Origin: an uncultured Bacteroidales bacterium
GTDB lineage: Bacteria; Bacteroidota; Bacteroidia; Bacteroidales; Paludibacteraceae
Direction of reading: 5' to 3'
Assembly: GCA_944321895.1 (NCBI GenBank)
Contig: CALUNA010000012.1
Span: 29,181-93,180 of the forward strand
DNA length: 64,000 nt
Below are positions 31,812-41,100 of this stretch, in pieces. A program made the position numbers and the translations under genes. Every line of letters begins with the position of its first letter. Positions within the stretch are counted from its first letter, which is position 1. The notes under the pieces were generated by a model. The model saw only the letters and a list, made by a program, of their open reading frames with translations. It searched no databases and was not told the DNA's origin.

Positions 31812-33533
31812 TTATCCTTTGCTAATCCAATCTGTTATCTCATTTCCAATGTCACCTTTGTATCGATTATATAGATGTTCCTCAAATGAAAGCCACGTTT
31901 GTCCACTGTTTTTTTGTTCAATTTGTTCAAATTGATTAATGATTTGGTGTAATCCTATCTTCCTGATGATATTTCTAAATTTGTACAAAGTAGCAATAGA
32001 TATAACAATTAGAGGCGATGTGGAAATCTCGTTATAATCAATATTTCGTCTACTAAGTTCTTCTTTGTACCATTTATTTGTCAATTGGAATAGACCTGGT
32101 TGTATCAATTTAGGTTCTTCTAATACCAATATAGGATAATATCTTACTCTAGCAGGAATATTATTATCCCATTTAAATGTATTATCTTCTATATTAACAA
32201 TATGTGTTACAAGTTGCCCAATTCCAATATGACCCTTTTGACTGTTTCTTATTTTTTTGCCTGTATTTAGTTCTTTTGTTTTCTTGACGATTTTTTCATA
32301 TAGCTCTTCTGCTAAGCGATTTACATCTGCTTGATCTTTTATAGAACCGTTTAATTTAATTGCTTTGCATTCAAATAACAAGATATTATTTCCGACTCTA
32401 TAATAAAAATCAGGTTCATTAGCTTCTTCTTTAGTTTTTATTTCTTCTTTCTTAGGGAAAACATAAATACCTGATTTTATGCAGTTGTAAACAACGTTTC
32501 TAAATAGGAACTTTTCTACAAATTCCTTATTATAATCCAAATATCCAATATTTTCTTTTTCTGTGTCAAATAATTGTTTGAGTTCAAAATAAAGGCTATT
32601 ATATATTCTCTCACAAAGAAACTCTATGCTAGTTAAAACATACTCTTCGCCATTTTCTAATTTAATGAAAGGTTTTTCTCTAAAAAAACGATAATCATCA
32701 TTGTTGTTTCTGTCAGCAGAATTAGAAACATATTGTAGATCCTCGGTCGCATTTATTGACAATTTGTCTATTAGTGATATTGAGAATAATCCCGTATCAT
32801 CTTTTTTTATGGATGAGGGGCGAATAATATTTAACCCGTTTTGGGGGGATACCCTAAAATCTTCTGTTTTTTTTGCTATCCAAAATAAAGTAACGGCATA
32901 CTCTTTCCAACTGTGTATGCCCCATTTTTCAAATAATTTTTGAGAAGCGGCTTTCAGTGTTTTATTAGTTTGGGTAAAAGCATTTAACCTATACAGATAA
33001 TAGAATTGATTACTTATAGTGTGATTAAAATTAAAATTATTGCAATCATTGTTTATATAATTGTAGGAATATATTAATTTATCTACATCTGGTCCATCAT
33101 TCGGCTTATATTTATATGAATATATTTTCTCATTTATAGAAAGAAGAATTTTGAATATTAGAATCTCAAAGTCCTCATCTTTAACTTCATTCTTATATTC
33201 TTCATTCTTGATAAGAAAGATCATACGCCAGAATTCAGCAATTGTTCGATAGGAACAAATTGCAATCTTATCTCCCTGCGTTAGGTTGATTCTACGTGCA
33301 TAAGTTTCAAAATCTGATTTTAATTGATCAATATGACTATCGCTAATAGTGCTGAAAAAAGAAGTTCCTATCTGGTTAGGAAAAAAAATATTACCATAAC
33401 GGCAAGATAACAAAGCAGCTGTTCTAATCAGTGAATCCCTATTGAATCTTTTTAATACTTGTATGGTGTTAATAGTTTCATGTGGATAGAATTCCGAAAA
33501 CTCTACAATTTTTATAATCTGATATTTTCCCAT
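31812..33533 (-). CDS. Stand-alone PD-(D/E)XK nuclease-type protein, probable defence gene
   Basis: This 573-residue, very AT-rich and Asn/Lys/Ile-rich protein is unlike its neighbours in composition. Near residues 373-392 it reads EPDFYYRVGNNILLFECKAI. That is the D...ExK core (D375, E388, K390) of the PD-(D/E)XK superfamily, in the style of restriction and NERD-like nucleases. A preceding block KEFVEKFLFRNVVYNCIKSG could supply the helix glutamate. The first 300 residues are helical and unassigned. It is convergent to the HpaII-like gene, next to a palindrome, and surrounded by defence genes. An anti-phage role is inferred, not shown. Confidence 0.65.
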   Translation of the reverse strand: MGKYQIIKIVEFSEFYPHETINTIQVLKRFNRDSLIRTAALLSCRYGNIFFPNQIGTSFFSTISDSHIDQLKSDFETYARRINLTQGDKIAICSYRTIAEFWRMIFLIKNEEYKNEVKDEDFEILIFKILLSINEKIYSYKYKPNDGPDVDKLIYSYNYINNDCNNFNFNHTISNQFYYLYRLNAFTQTNKTLKAASQKLFEKWGIHSWKEYAVTLFWIAKKTEDFRVSPQNGLNIIRPSSIKKDDTGLFSISLIDKLSINATEDLQYVSNSADRNNNDDYRFFREKPFIKLENGEEYVLTSIEFLCERIYNSLYFELKQLFDTEKENIGYLDYNKEFVEKFLFRNVVYNCIKSGIYVFPKKEEIKTKEEANEPDFYYRVGNNILLFECKAIKLNGSIKDQADVNRLAEELYEKIVKKTKELNTGKKIRNSQKGHIGIGQLVTHIVNIEDNTFKWDNNIPARVRYYPILVLEEPKLIQPGLFQLTNKWYKEELSRRNIDYNEISTSPLIVISIATLYKFRNIIRKIGLHQIINQFEQIEQKNSGQTWLSFEEHLYNRYKGDIGNEITDWISKG

Positions 33534-33703
33534 AGGTAAATTGTATAGTGATTATTATATATTTGTTATCTTATGATATTCTTGTTATATTATTGCGTCC
33601 AACTTGCATAAAGTGTATTGGTTGTTCTGTAACTTTTCTGAATTAGGTAATTGTTTCCCTTCATGTTTTTTCCTGATTTTTGGGGATAAGCAAATTTGTC
33701 TCC

Positions 33704-33857
33704 TTTTCAGCAACACTCTTTGTCGCAGCAGTCCGTGCCGGTGAGTTCGCATTCTATGGTGCTGTGCTGTATGCCTTTCTCGGCAAGGGCATGTTGCTGC
33801 TGGCCGGCACGGCATCGATTGACATGCAAACGCTTTCTTTCAGCAAATTCCATGTGG
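33704..33857 (-). pseudogene. Fragment of the CDF transporter 3' end, copy A
   Basis: The sequence matches 42347-42438 and 42594-42658 of the cation-efflux gene but lacks about 155 bases between them. The end of the reading frame (EKGIQHSTIECELTGTDCCD) is kept nearly intact. The same internal deletion is present in copy B, so both descend from one already deleted ancestor. Confidence 0.8.
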
Positions 33858-33864
33858 TGTGCAT

Positions 33865-35019
33865 TTAGATAATCAATTCAGGCCATTTTATGAGTTTTCC
33901 TGAGGAAGTTTGCATGTTGTTGTCTCCATTATAAATGGCAAAACATTGGTCTGAGTTTGCGCCAGAGAGTTTCGCCCACTTGGAAATTCCTTTGAAAAAA
34001 TCGGGTGAGAATGTTGCGCCGGATTTTATTTCATACGCATATTGTTTCCCGTTAACATATTGCAGCAGATCCACCTCGTTTCCGGTGCTGTCACGCCAGA
34101 ATGTCAAGGATGGTTCTTCGCCCCTGTTATACGAGGATTTGATAAATTCGTTGATTACCATGTTTTCGAACAATCCTCCTCGCAGGAAATGGGTTGACAC
34201 TTGCTCCGATGTCCGTATGTCCAAGAGTGAACAGGCCAGTCCGGTATCATAGAAATAGAGTTTGGGCGTTTTTACCAGCCGTTTTGCGTAATTGTTGTAA
34301 TCGGGTTTTAGCAGATAGCACACGTAGCTTGCCTCTAAGACGGAAATCCATGCGGAGATAGTTGAAACCGCCACGCCACATTCGTTGGCTAATGAAGACA
34401 AGTTTAGCAATTGTCCGATACGTCCTGCGCAGAGTTTTATGAAGCGGATGAATTTGCTTAGGTCTCCAATATTTTTCATTAAGCGCACGTCACGCTCGAT
34501 GTAGGTTTGCACGTAAAACGGATAATAGTCTGATGGAGCAATATTTTTGTCGTAGAGTCGCGGGTAATTTCCTTTGAATATCTCTTCATCAATGGAGCTT
34601 GGGAGGATACCACCTTGTTTCATTTCCGTATGGGAAAAGGGCAATAATTTCAGAATGGCGGTTCTGCCAGCCAAAGACGGGTTTATGTTCTCCATTAGTA
34701 AAAAGTTATGGGAGCCCGCAAGCAAATACATTCCTTCTTTCCCGACTTTATCGGTATGTGTTTGAATATAGGAAAACAGGGTTGGAACTCTTTGTGCTTC
34801 ATCTATGATGGTTTTATCCGGATAGGTTGACAGAAATCCCCGCGGATCGTCTGTTGCAAACAAACGCATATCAGGATCCTCGAGTGAAACGTATTTGTAG
34901 TCGGGAAACGAATATCGCAATAATGTTGATTTACCGGATTGTCTGGGACCAGTCAAGGTTACAATCGGATATTTTTGTATCAACTCTGAAAGTTTCGTTT
35001 GCAACAACCTCTGAATCAT
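33865..35019 (-). CDS. DUF4143-type AAA ATPase
   Basis: This 384-residue ATPase has Walker A TLTGPRQSGKSTLLRYSFP, Walker B as DKTIIDEAQRVP, sensor segment YLLAGSHNFLLMENI, and a C-terminal part with GNEVDLLQYVNGKQYAYEIK. This is the layout of the very common AAA_14/DUF4143 proteins. Their function is unclear; the C-terminus has a nuclease-like fold (EVDLL then EIKSG resembles D...ExK). They are widespread, often mobile and found in multiple copies. It sits as a single-gene cassette between two CDF gene fragments (33704 and 35195). Confidence 0.9.
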   Translation of the reverse strand: MIQRLLQTKLSELIQKYPIVTLTGPRQSGKSTLLRYSFPDYKYVSLEDPDMRLFATDDPRGFLSTYPDKTIIDEAQRVPTLFSYIQTHTDKVGKEGMYLLAGSHNFLLMENINPSLAGRTAILKLLPFSHTEMKQGGILPSSIDEEIFKGNYPRLYDKNIAPSDYYPFYVQTYIERDVRLMKNIGDLSKFIRFIKLCAGRIGQLLNLSSLANECGVAVSTISAWISVLEASYVCYLLKPDYNNYAKRLVKTPKLYFYDTGLACSLLDIRTSEQVSTHFLRGGLFENMVINEFIKSSYNRGEEPSLTFWRDSTGNEVDLLQYVNGKQYAYEIKSGATFSPDFFKGISKWAKLSGANSDQCFAIYNGDNNMQTSSGKLIKWPELII

Positions 35020-35194
35020 AGCCTTTTTTATTTTCTTGCAAATTTACGATTAAAAACTAAATTTGCAAACATCGCGGGTGTTTTTTGATGCTTCATGAAT
35101 TGTTGAATCGTTATTTTGTTGATAACTAATAATTATGTAAGCCGGTTTTTGTTGTGAAAAATGAGTGTTGTTTAGAGTTGTGCCTTGTCTCTCA

Positions 35195-35386
35195 CTTTTT
35201 CAGCAACAGCCTTTGTCGTGGCAATCCGTGCCGGTGAGTTCGCATTCTATGGTGCTGTGCTGTATGCCTTTTTCGGCAAGGGCGTGTTGCTGCTGGCCGG
35301 TACGGCATCAAGCGACATGAAAACGCTCTCTTTCAGTAAGTTCCATGTGGAAATCAGGATAATGACGGCAATGGCCAGGCTGATGT
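35195..35386 (-). pseudogene. Fragment of the CDF transporter 3' end, copy B
   Basis: This copy matches the CDF gene end with the same internal deletion of about 155 bases as copy A and extends further, to the equivalent of 42694. A stop codon interrupts the frame near the deletion (the minus strand reads GTCGCTTGATGCC), so no function remains. Confidence 0.8.
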
Positions 35387-35393
35387 AAAAGCG

Positions 35394-36305
35394 TTATTGT
35401 TTTGTACTCTCAAAGAATTGTCGTAGTTTTTCTGTGCCTTGCTTATGTTTGTCTGGATTTGTCTTTTTCAGTTTTACTATATTCCGGATTTTCCATTTGA
35501 CAGATGGATATATGCTCAAATTTCCAGCACAGCATTTGCTCCAATCTGGTATGCCTTCCTCAAACGAAAGCAGGAACTCTCGGTCTGTATAGGTTAAAGA
35601 ATCATTGACTAAAGCAATCAGATTCTTCCGTGCTTCTTCGTAATCCGAATAGCTGAAATCCACATTGGACATTCCCTTGAATTGTTTTTCAAGCGCCTCA
35701 CTTTGGTCAATCGGGTTTGGCTGCAAAGATTCTATTATCGGCTTGTCACTGCCGAGCAGGCTGAGAATAAAACCGTCTTTGACATCATCAAACGAAGGCA
35801 ATTCCATGTATTTGCAGTCAAACAGGTCTCTGGGATGTTGACGGCTCAATGCAGCCGCAATCTTGCCTCCGTATAGCTGGGAGTAAGATACCGTCCGGGC
35901 TTTACATGCCATGCTGAATGCCTGTTGAGATTTGTCGCAAAGCAGCCTGTCTTCCGTGTTTCCTATGATACCCCTTTTAGTCCCGTTCACTTCTATTTTT
36001 ACGGTTGCACTATTCAAGGTACATTGCAATTTCCATACATTATATTTGGGAATAACTTTGATTCCGGGTATGGATTTCTCGATATATCCTTTCAATGTTT
36101 CAAGATGGCTTTTTATGGTCTTGAGACTTTCTTCCCTTCCTTGTATTGGTATGTATGTCAGATCAATGTCAACCGAATAACGCGGCATGTTTTTGTAAAA
36201 GAGGTTTATGGCTGTGCCTCCATGTACGGCAAAATCCTTGATGCGGTACACGGAGGGCATGATGCGTATCAACAATTCCACCTGCTTTTTATATAAATCA
36301 TTCAT
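35394..36305 (-). CDS. AbiEii-type nucleotidyltransferase toxin
   Basis: This 303-residue protein has the nucleotidyltransferase signature FAVHGGTAINLFY followed by RYSVDIDLTYI, the DxD of the AbiEii/AbiGii toxin family (DUF1814). Members block growth on phage infection, in part by modifying tRNA acceptor ends. SQLYGGKIAAALSRQHPRDL is the next conserved block (KxAAxxxRxxxRDxxD type, here ending RDLFDC). I chose the ATG at 36305, which overlaps the antitoxin gene by 8 bases. The antitoxin gene lies upstream, the standard order of this bicistronic type IV toxin-antitoxin system. Confidence 0.9.
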   Translation of the reverse strand: MNDLYKKQVELLIRIMPSVYRIKDFAVHGGTAINLFYKNMPRYSVDIDLTYIPIQGREESLKTIKSHLETLKGYIEKSIPGIKVIPKYNVWKLQCTLNSATVKIEVNGTKRGIIGNTEDRLLCDKSQQAFSMACKARTVSYSQLYGGKIAAALSRQHPRDLFDCKYMELPSFDDVKDGFILSLLGSDKPIIESLQPNPIDQSEALEKQFKGMSNVDFSYSDYEEARKNLIALVNDSLTYTDREFLLSFEEGIPDWSKCCAGNLSIYPSVKWKIRNIVKLKKTNPDKHKQGTEKLRQFFESTKQ

Positions 36306-37062
36306 AATCAAACAATTCTTTAGGCACGGTTATTTTATACTTGCCTATGTATGTCCCGTTTTCCACCAGTTGTAATTTGGATGTTCCAATGTCTATTTTC
36401 TCCATATCCAACATTTTGAACCAATAGTGACCGGCTTTTTCTGCCATATAAAGGAACATGCGTTTTACACGCAGGTTTTTTATTGTTTCCAGCAGCGTCT
36501 GAACAACATCTGCACGCAGGGAAGTCAACTGTTCCATAATGTAATACAAATCCATATAGCCATATCGGTCGGGTGCAAGCAACAAGCATTCCAAGAAAGC
36601 CTGTTCAGGAGAAGATACCAGCAGGTTTACTCCTTCCACTTTGACAGTCGAAGTCTGAATTGTGGTAAACGTATTCGTTTCAAACGGTTTTATGGTTCTG
36701 TCAAAATAATCGGCAATCATCCATTTGGGAATACTCGTTCCTGAATATGCCACCATCAGAACCGGTTTACCCATTGGAACATAGTGGTTGAACCCGAACA
36801 ATTCCAATGCGGAATGGGCAGCCACGCGTAGTTGCCTGTTCAGTTGGCTGTTATAACATGACACGGCGGCATACGCGGATAACTTATCCCCAGTCCGGTA
36901 TACAACACCTTTTGCCAATGCAGTCAACCATCCTGATTGCCTGTATTTGCTTATCAGCTGATCCGAATATCCGTTTTTCTTCAGCCATTCTGAAAAGTAT
37001 AGGCCGTTTCTTGTTCCCATTCGCAGCAGGAGGTCTATTTTATTTGCCGATTCTATACTCAT
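36298..37062 (-). CDS. AbiEi-type antitoxin/transcriptional regulator
   Basis: The 254-residue protein starts MSIESANKIDLLLRMGTRNG. The N-terminal winged-helix part contains KNGYSDQLISKYRQSGWLTA and GVVYRTGD. The second domain has SSPEQAFLECLLLAPDRYGY, similar to the AbiEi C-terminal antitoxin region. AbiEi proteins neutralise the toxin and bind inverted repeats in their own promoter. Such repeats are visible at 37117-37166. The gene overlaps the toxin gene by 8 bases, which ensures coupled translation. Confidence 0.88.
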   Translation of the reverse strand: MSIESANKIDLLLRMGTRNGLYFSEWLKKNGYSDQLISKYRQSGWLTALAKGVVYRTGDKLSAYAAVSCYNSQLNRQLRVAAHSALELFGFNHYVPMGKPVLMVAYSGTSIPKWMIADYFDRTIKPFETNTFTTIQTSTVKVEGVNLLVSSPEQAFLECLLLAPDRYGYMDLYYIMEQLTSLRADVVQTLLETIKNLRVKRMFLYMAEKAGHYWFKMLDMEKIDIGTSKLQLVENGTYIGKYKITVPKELFDYE

Positions 37063-37091
37063 GGTTTATAATAAGATTCTATGTTCAACTG

Positions 37092-37166
37092 CAAAGATAT
37101 AATATTTTCTTCTTTCTTATACCATAAAGGTTGTTTTTGTTTTGTAATAATATACTTTCGGTATAG
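37092..37166 (-). promoter_or_regulatory. abiE promoter with inverted operator repeats
   Basis: TTATACCATAAAGG at 37117-37130 and ACTTTCGGTATAG at 37154-37166 are imperfect inverse copies (TATACC(AT/G)AAAG). A perfect -7 TATCTTTG lies on the minus strand at 37092-37099. The arrangement fits the known negative autoregulation of AbiE systems by AbiEi. Confidence 0.6.
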
Positions 37167-37542
37167 TTGTGTCGGATAAGAACAACTACCGGGGCATTCA
37201 GCCTAAACATCTTTTCAACCTTGCATTTTCCATGGAAGAAGTGCGATAGAGGAATTTTCCGCGACTGTGTGCAGGGTAGTTATGCTGTTGTTTGCTTGTG
37301 AGGTTATCCACTTTTCTTTTGGCAGACAGCAGGCAAGTGCGATGTTATGAAAAATTCTTTTTTTGTGGGGGAAATTTTATTTTTTCTTTCGGACTTGTGT
37401 TGATTTTGTATAGCAATCAGTTTATGGATTTGTACGTCAACTCTTTGAGGCCTGTTCATTTTGATATATGGTAGGTAACCCTATGGGCGTAAACGCTGCT
37501 TTTCCCGGATTTCTTGGGATAAATAAATTTTCTCCTTTTCAG

Positions 37543-37678
37543 CGGCAGTCCGTGCCGCTAACTCCGTTTACCGGTTGTTGCATAAGCAGCCGTGCAAGTC
37601 GGCCTTGTATGACTCATGCTTCCGACGTTTTATTCCTTTTCCGTAAATGCAGGTGTTTTTTGGGTGTTTGTTTGTGGT
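37543..37678. repeat. 136-bp seam repeat, copy 2 (diverged addB start joined to CDF end)
   Basis: Near-perfect copy of 28051-28186 in the same orientation. Just left of it (about 37509-37542) the sequence resembles the DNA left of CDF fragment A (about 33670-33703), ending in TCTCCTTTTCAGC in both. This copy is therefore a direct join of a CDF 3' end and an addB 5' end. Confidence 0.8.
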
Positions 37679-38108
37679 AAGGAGAGAGAGAATCGTTTTT
37701 AAAAGAACGCTTGCAAAAAACAGTTTTTTTTCATGCAGGCAGTTATTGCCGCATGCTGGGGGATTGTGAGACAGTATGGTTTAGACGAGTTTGAACATAT
37801 TTATACAATTTAATGCAGTTTGTCTATGTTTTTTGTTTTCGTAGATCCAGTTTTGATGTTTTAATTATATTTAGCAATTGTGTTTATTGTGTGTTTTAAG
37901 GTTTGACTCTCAGGATTTTGATGTCTTGTGTGATAATTATTATGATTAATACATTTTGGATATTTTAATATGGATTTCTATTTTTGAAGACAAAAGTAGA
38001 AATAAACTAATAAAATAGCCAACAAATGGGGCAATGTTTTAGGTGTTTTTGCTAACAAGTTGGGGTTGCTAATGAATAGGAATTATTAAGAGTTAAACTT
38101 AGATTTTT
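37679..38108. other. AT-rich gene-free stretch before the C10 peptidase
   Basis: No convincing gene is seen. The stretch is strongly AT-rich and must contain the promoter of the peptidase gene, but I could not settle on a -33/-7 pair. The preceding 37167-37508 also holds no gene that I can support. Confidence 0.4.
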
Positions 38109-41100
38109 ATGCTTATGAAAAAGATTTTTTTATGTTTATTTGTTTTGTTTGTTGGTAGCATTCAGTTATGGGCAGCCTCTGTTAATGAAGAGCAAGCTCG
38201 AAAGATTGCAGCCAATTTTACGAGGGTTATACCAACTTTGCGTTCTGCTGCTAAGGATGCCGGAGAGTTGACTACAGCTTACGTGTCTTTACGTAATGAT
38301 GGACTCAGTCGTTTTTATATCTTTAACCGTGGTAAGTCAAACGGCTTTGTTATAGTTTCCGGTGATGACCGTGCCGAAGCTGTTCTGGGATATACAGATA
38401 ATGGCTCGTTTGACATAGATAATATACCGCCAAACATGAAATGGTGGTTGAACGAGTATGCCAATCAAATGGATGCTTTGTATAATGGTGCATACGGTGA
38501 TATGCAGTTTTTACGTTCTGGAACGGAATCTTCCTACAATTTAAGACAGACTTCTTCGGGTGAGGTGCCTCCATTGTTAGGAGAGATAAAATGGAATCAA
38601 AATGAACCTTTCAATAATATGTGTCCAGTATATGAGGGCAAAAAAAGTGTTACAGGTTGTGTCGCTACGGCTATGGCGCAAATTATGCGTTATCATAAGC
38701 ACCCGAAGCAGGGAAAAGGTTCCCATACTTATTATTGGAGTGAAGGCGGACAGGAACTGACCGTCAATTTTGACGGTGTCAATTATGATTGGGATAATAT
38801 GTTGCCTACTTATGGTATGGCTAGCGTTGATCTTGGGGATAATGAACCCGAAAAATGGTGGCCTGAAGAGTGGTGGCCCGAAGGTTGGCAACCAGACAAA
38901 GCCCTTACACAAACAGAAAAAGACGCAGTCGCCACACTTATGTATCATTGCGGTGTATCCGTTGAAATGAAATATACTTTCAAAGAAAGTGGTGCTTATA
39001 GTGTAAATGTGCCAAATGCCTTATACAAGCATTTTGGTTATGATGGTGGAATGTCATTCCGCTACAGAGACGGTTACTCTACTGATGAATGGGAAGAACT
39101 TGTCCGTAGCGAACTAAATGCAGGCAGACCTTTGTATTATGCGGGATCTACACCCGATGGCTTGGGAGGGCATGCTTTTGTATGTGACGGTTATGATGCA
39201 AATGGCTTTTTCCATATCAATTGGGGATGGGCAGGAGCGTATGACGGTTATTTCCTGTTACATGCTTTGGAGCCCGAAGGACAAGGTACCGGAGGATATG
39301 AGGGCGGCTATAACTTCCATCAGAGAATATTGACAGGAATTCAGCCAGATAAAGGTGGTGCCCCGGATAATGGAGCGCAGATTTTATCAACAGGTCTGAT
39401 ACCTGTTAATGATGTTGTTACAAAAGGTAATTCTCTCTTGTTTGAGTCAGAAAGAATCGAATCGGAAAATTGGATTTCGGATGCTGTACGTTTTAATTTG
39501 GGGCTGTTGTTTTATAATGGATTGGGCGAGCAGGTAGCTTCTGTCCCTATGAATAGTGGATATTTGGAATTGAAACGTAATTATTATTCTTCTTTCACAA
39601 GCCAAAACATGATTTTTAACTTCCCTGAAGATCTGGCAGACGGTGAATATAAACTTGTGTTGGCATTTTCCGATTATGTTGATGGCAGTAGCTACAATTG
39701 GCAACCTGTTAAAGTTTCTCAGAACCTGCAATCGGTTATGGCTCGTGTCGAAGGCGATAAAATTTACCTTTCGGGAGGCGCGAAGCCTGGAGATGATAAT
39801 TTGAATCAGGCGATAAAGTTAGACGGCGTGTATTCGGAATCGGCTTTCCCTCAGGAAATCAGTCAGTATAGTGATTTTACAGTAACGGCTTCATTGCAGA
39901 ATACCGATAAATACGGGTTCAAAGGTTCTGTATCTCTGTGCTATATGGATTTGGATGGCAAGGCTTTATTTTATTCTGCACCTGTTACCTGTGAAATACC
40001 ATCCGGAGGAAAACAGACTGTAAACATAGTTGATAATGTAGGCAACAAACTTAATGCAGGAAACTATCTGTTAAGTGTGGTTTATAATGCAGGATACTTA
40101 GGCTCTACTCCGCTTGAAGTCGTTTTTGATAATGGTAAACAACATTTTGGCATTGAAGTTATACAGAATGAAGCTCCAAAGTTGCGTTTACTTTCCGCTC
40201 AAACCGAAGTTCCTGATACTGTTAATGTGGAAAAGGGAATTGATGCAAGAGTAATGTTGGAAAATATAGGTAACAATAACTTTTCCGGTCGGGTAAGTCT
40301 TGTTCTGGAGTATGATGGACAGGTTTATTATGAGTCATCGGCAGTTTCTGTTGATTTGCCCGGTGGAGAAAGCACTCCTGTAAATTTGCGAATAAACAAC
40401 ATGTCTCCCGGTTTCTTTAATTGGCATGTAGTTGTAAAAGGTATTGTTGATGAAAAAGTAGAGTTGGATGAAGATACAGAATGCAAAGTATTGGTTTATC
40501 CTACTGTTTTGTTTAAAGACTTGTCTTTACCGTGGGCAAACTTGTATCAGCCGTATTTCCCTGAGACAGGAGATTTCCAGATAGTTTTTTGGGTGCATAA
40601 TACAGGGAAGGAATTATTTGAAAAGGAATTGTCTGTTGTGATGATAGATCAGACAAGGGAAAATCTTATGAGTCTTATGTTTACGGACGGCCCTGTAACT
40701 GTTGCTCCCGGAGATTCAGCACGTGTGCGTGTTACCGGAAATCTGGAAGGTAAATGGCCTCAAGAACCAACAGTGTTGCTACATGTTATAGAACTAGAAG
40801 AAGGAAAGTTTGATGAATATATGTATTGGGAAACCGGATATAAGGTGGTTGAAGGTATGACCGGCATAACAGCTGCCTCAACGACTCCGGTATTGAGTGT
40901 AGATGAAAAGTCAAGTGTTTATGTCAATACCTGTGAAATAGGAAAAGATTATGATATGACTCTTGCTGTACTTAATCATGGAACAGACTTTGAAGGAGAA
41001 GTATTTGCTGTTTTGAAACACGGATATGGAATGATTCATCTTGAACCTATTCCTGTTAATTTGAAACAGGGACAGGAAGCATTTATTCCTTACAAATTTA

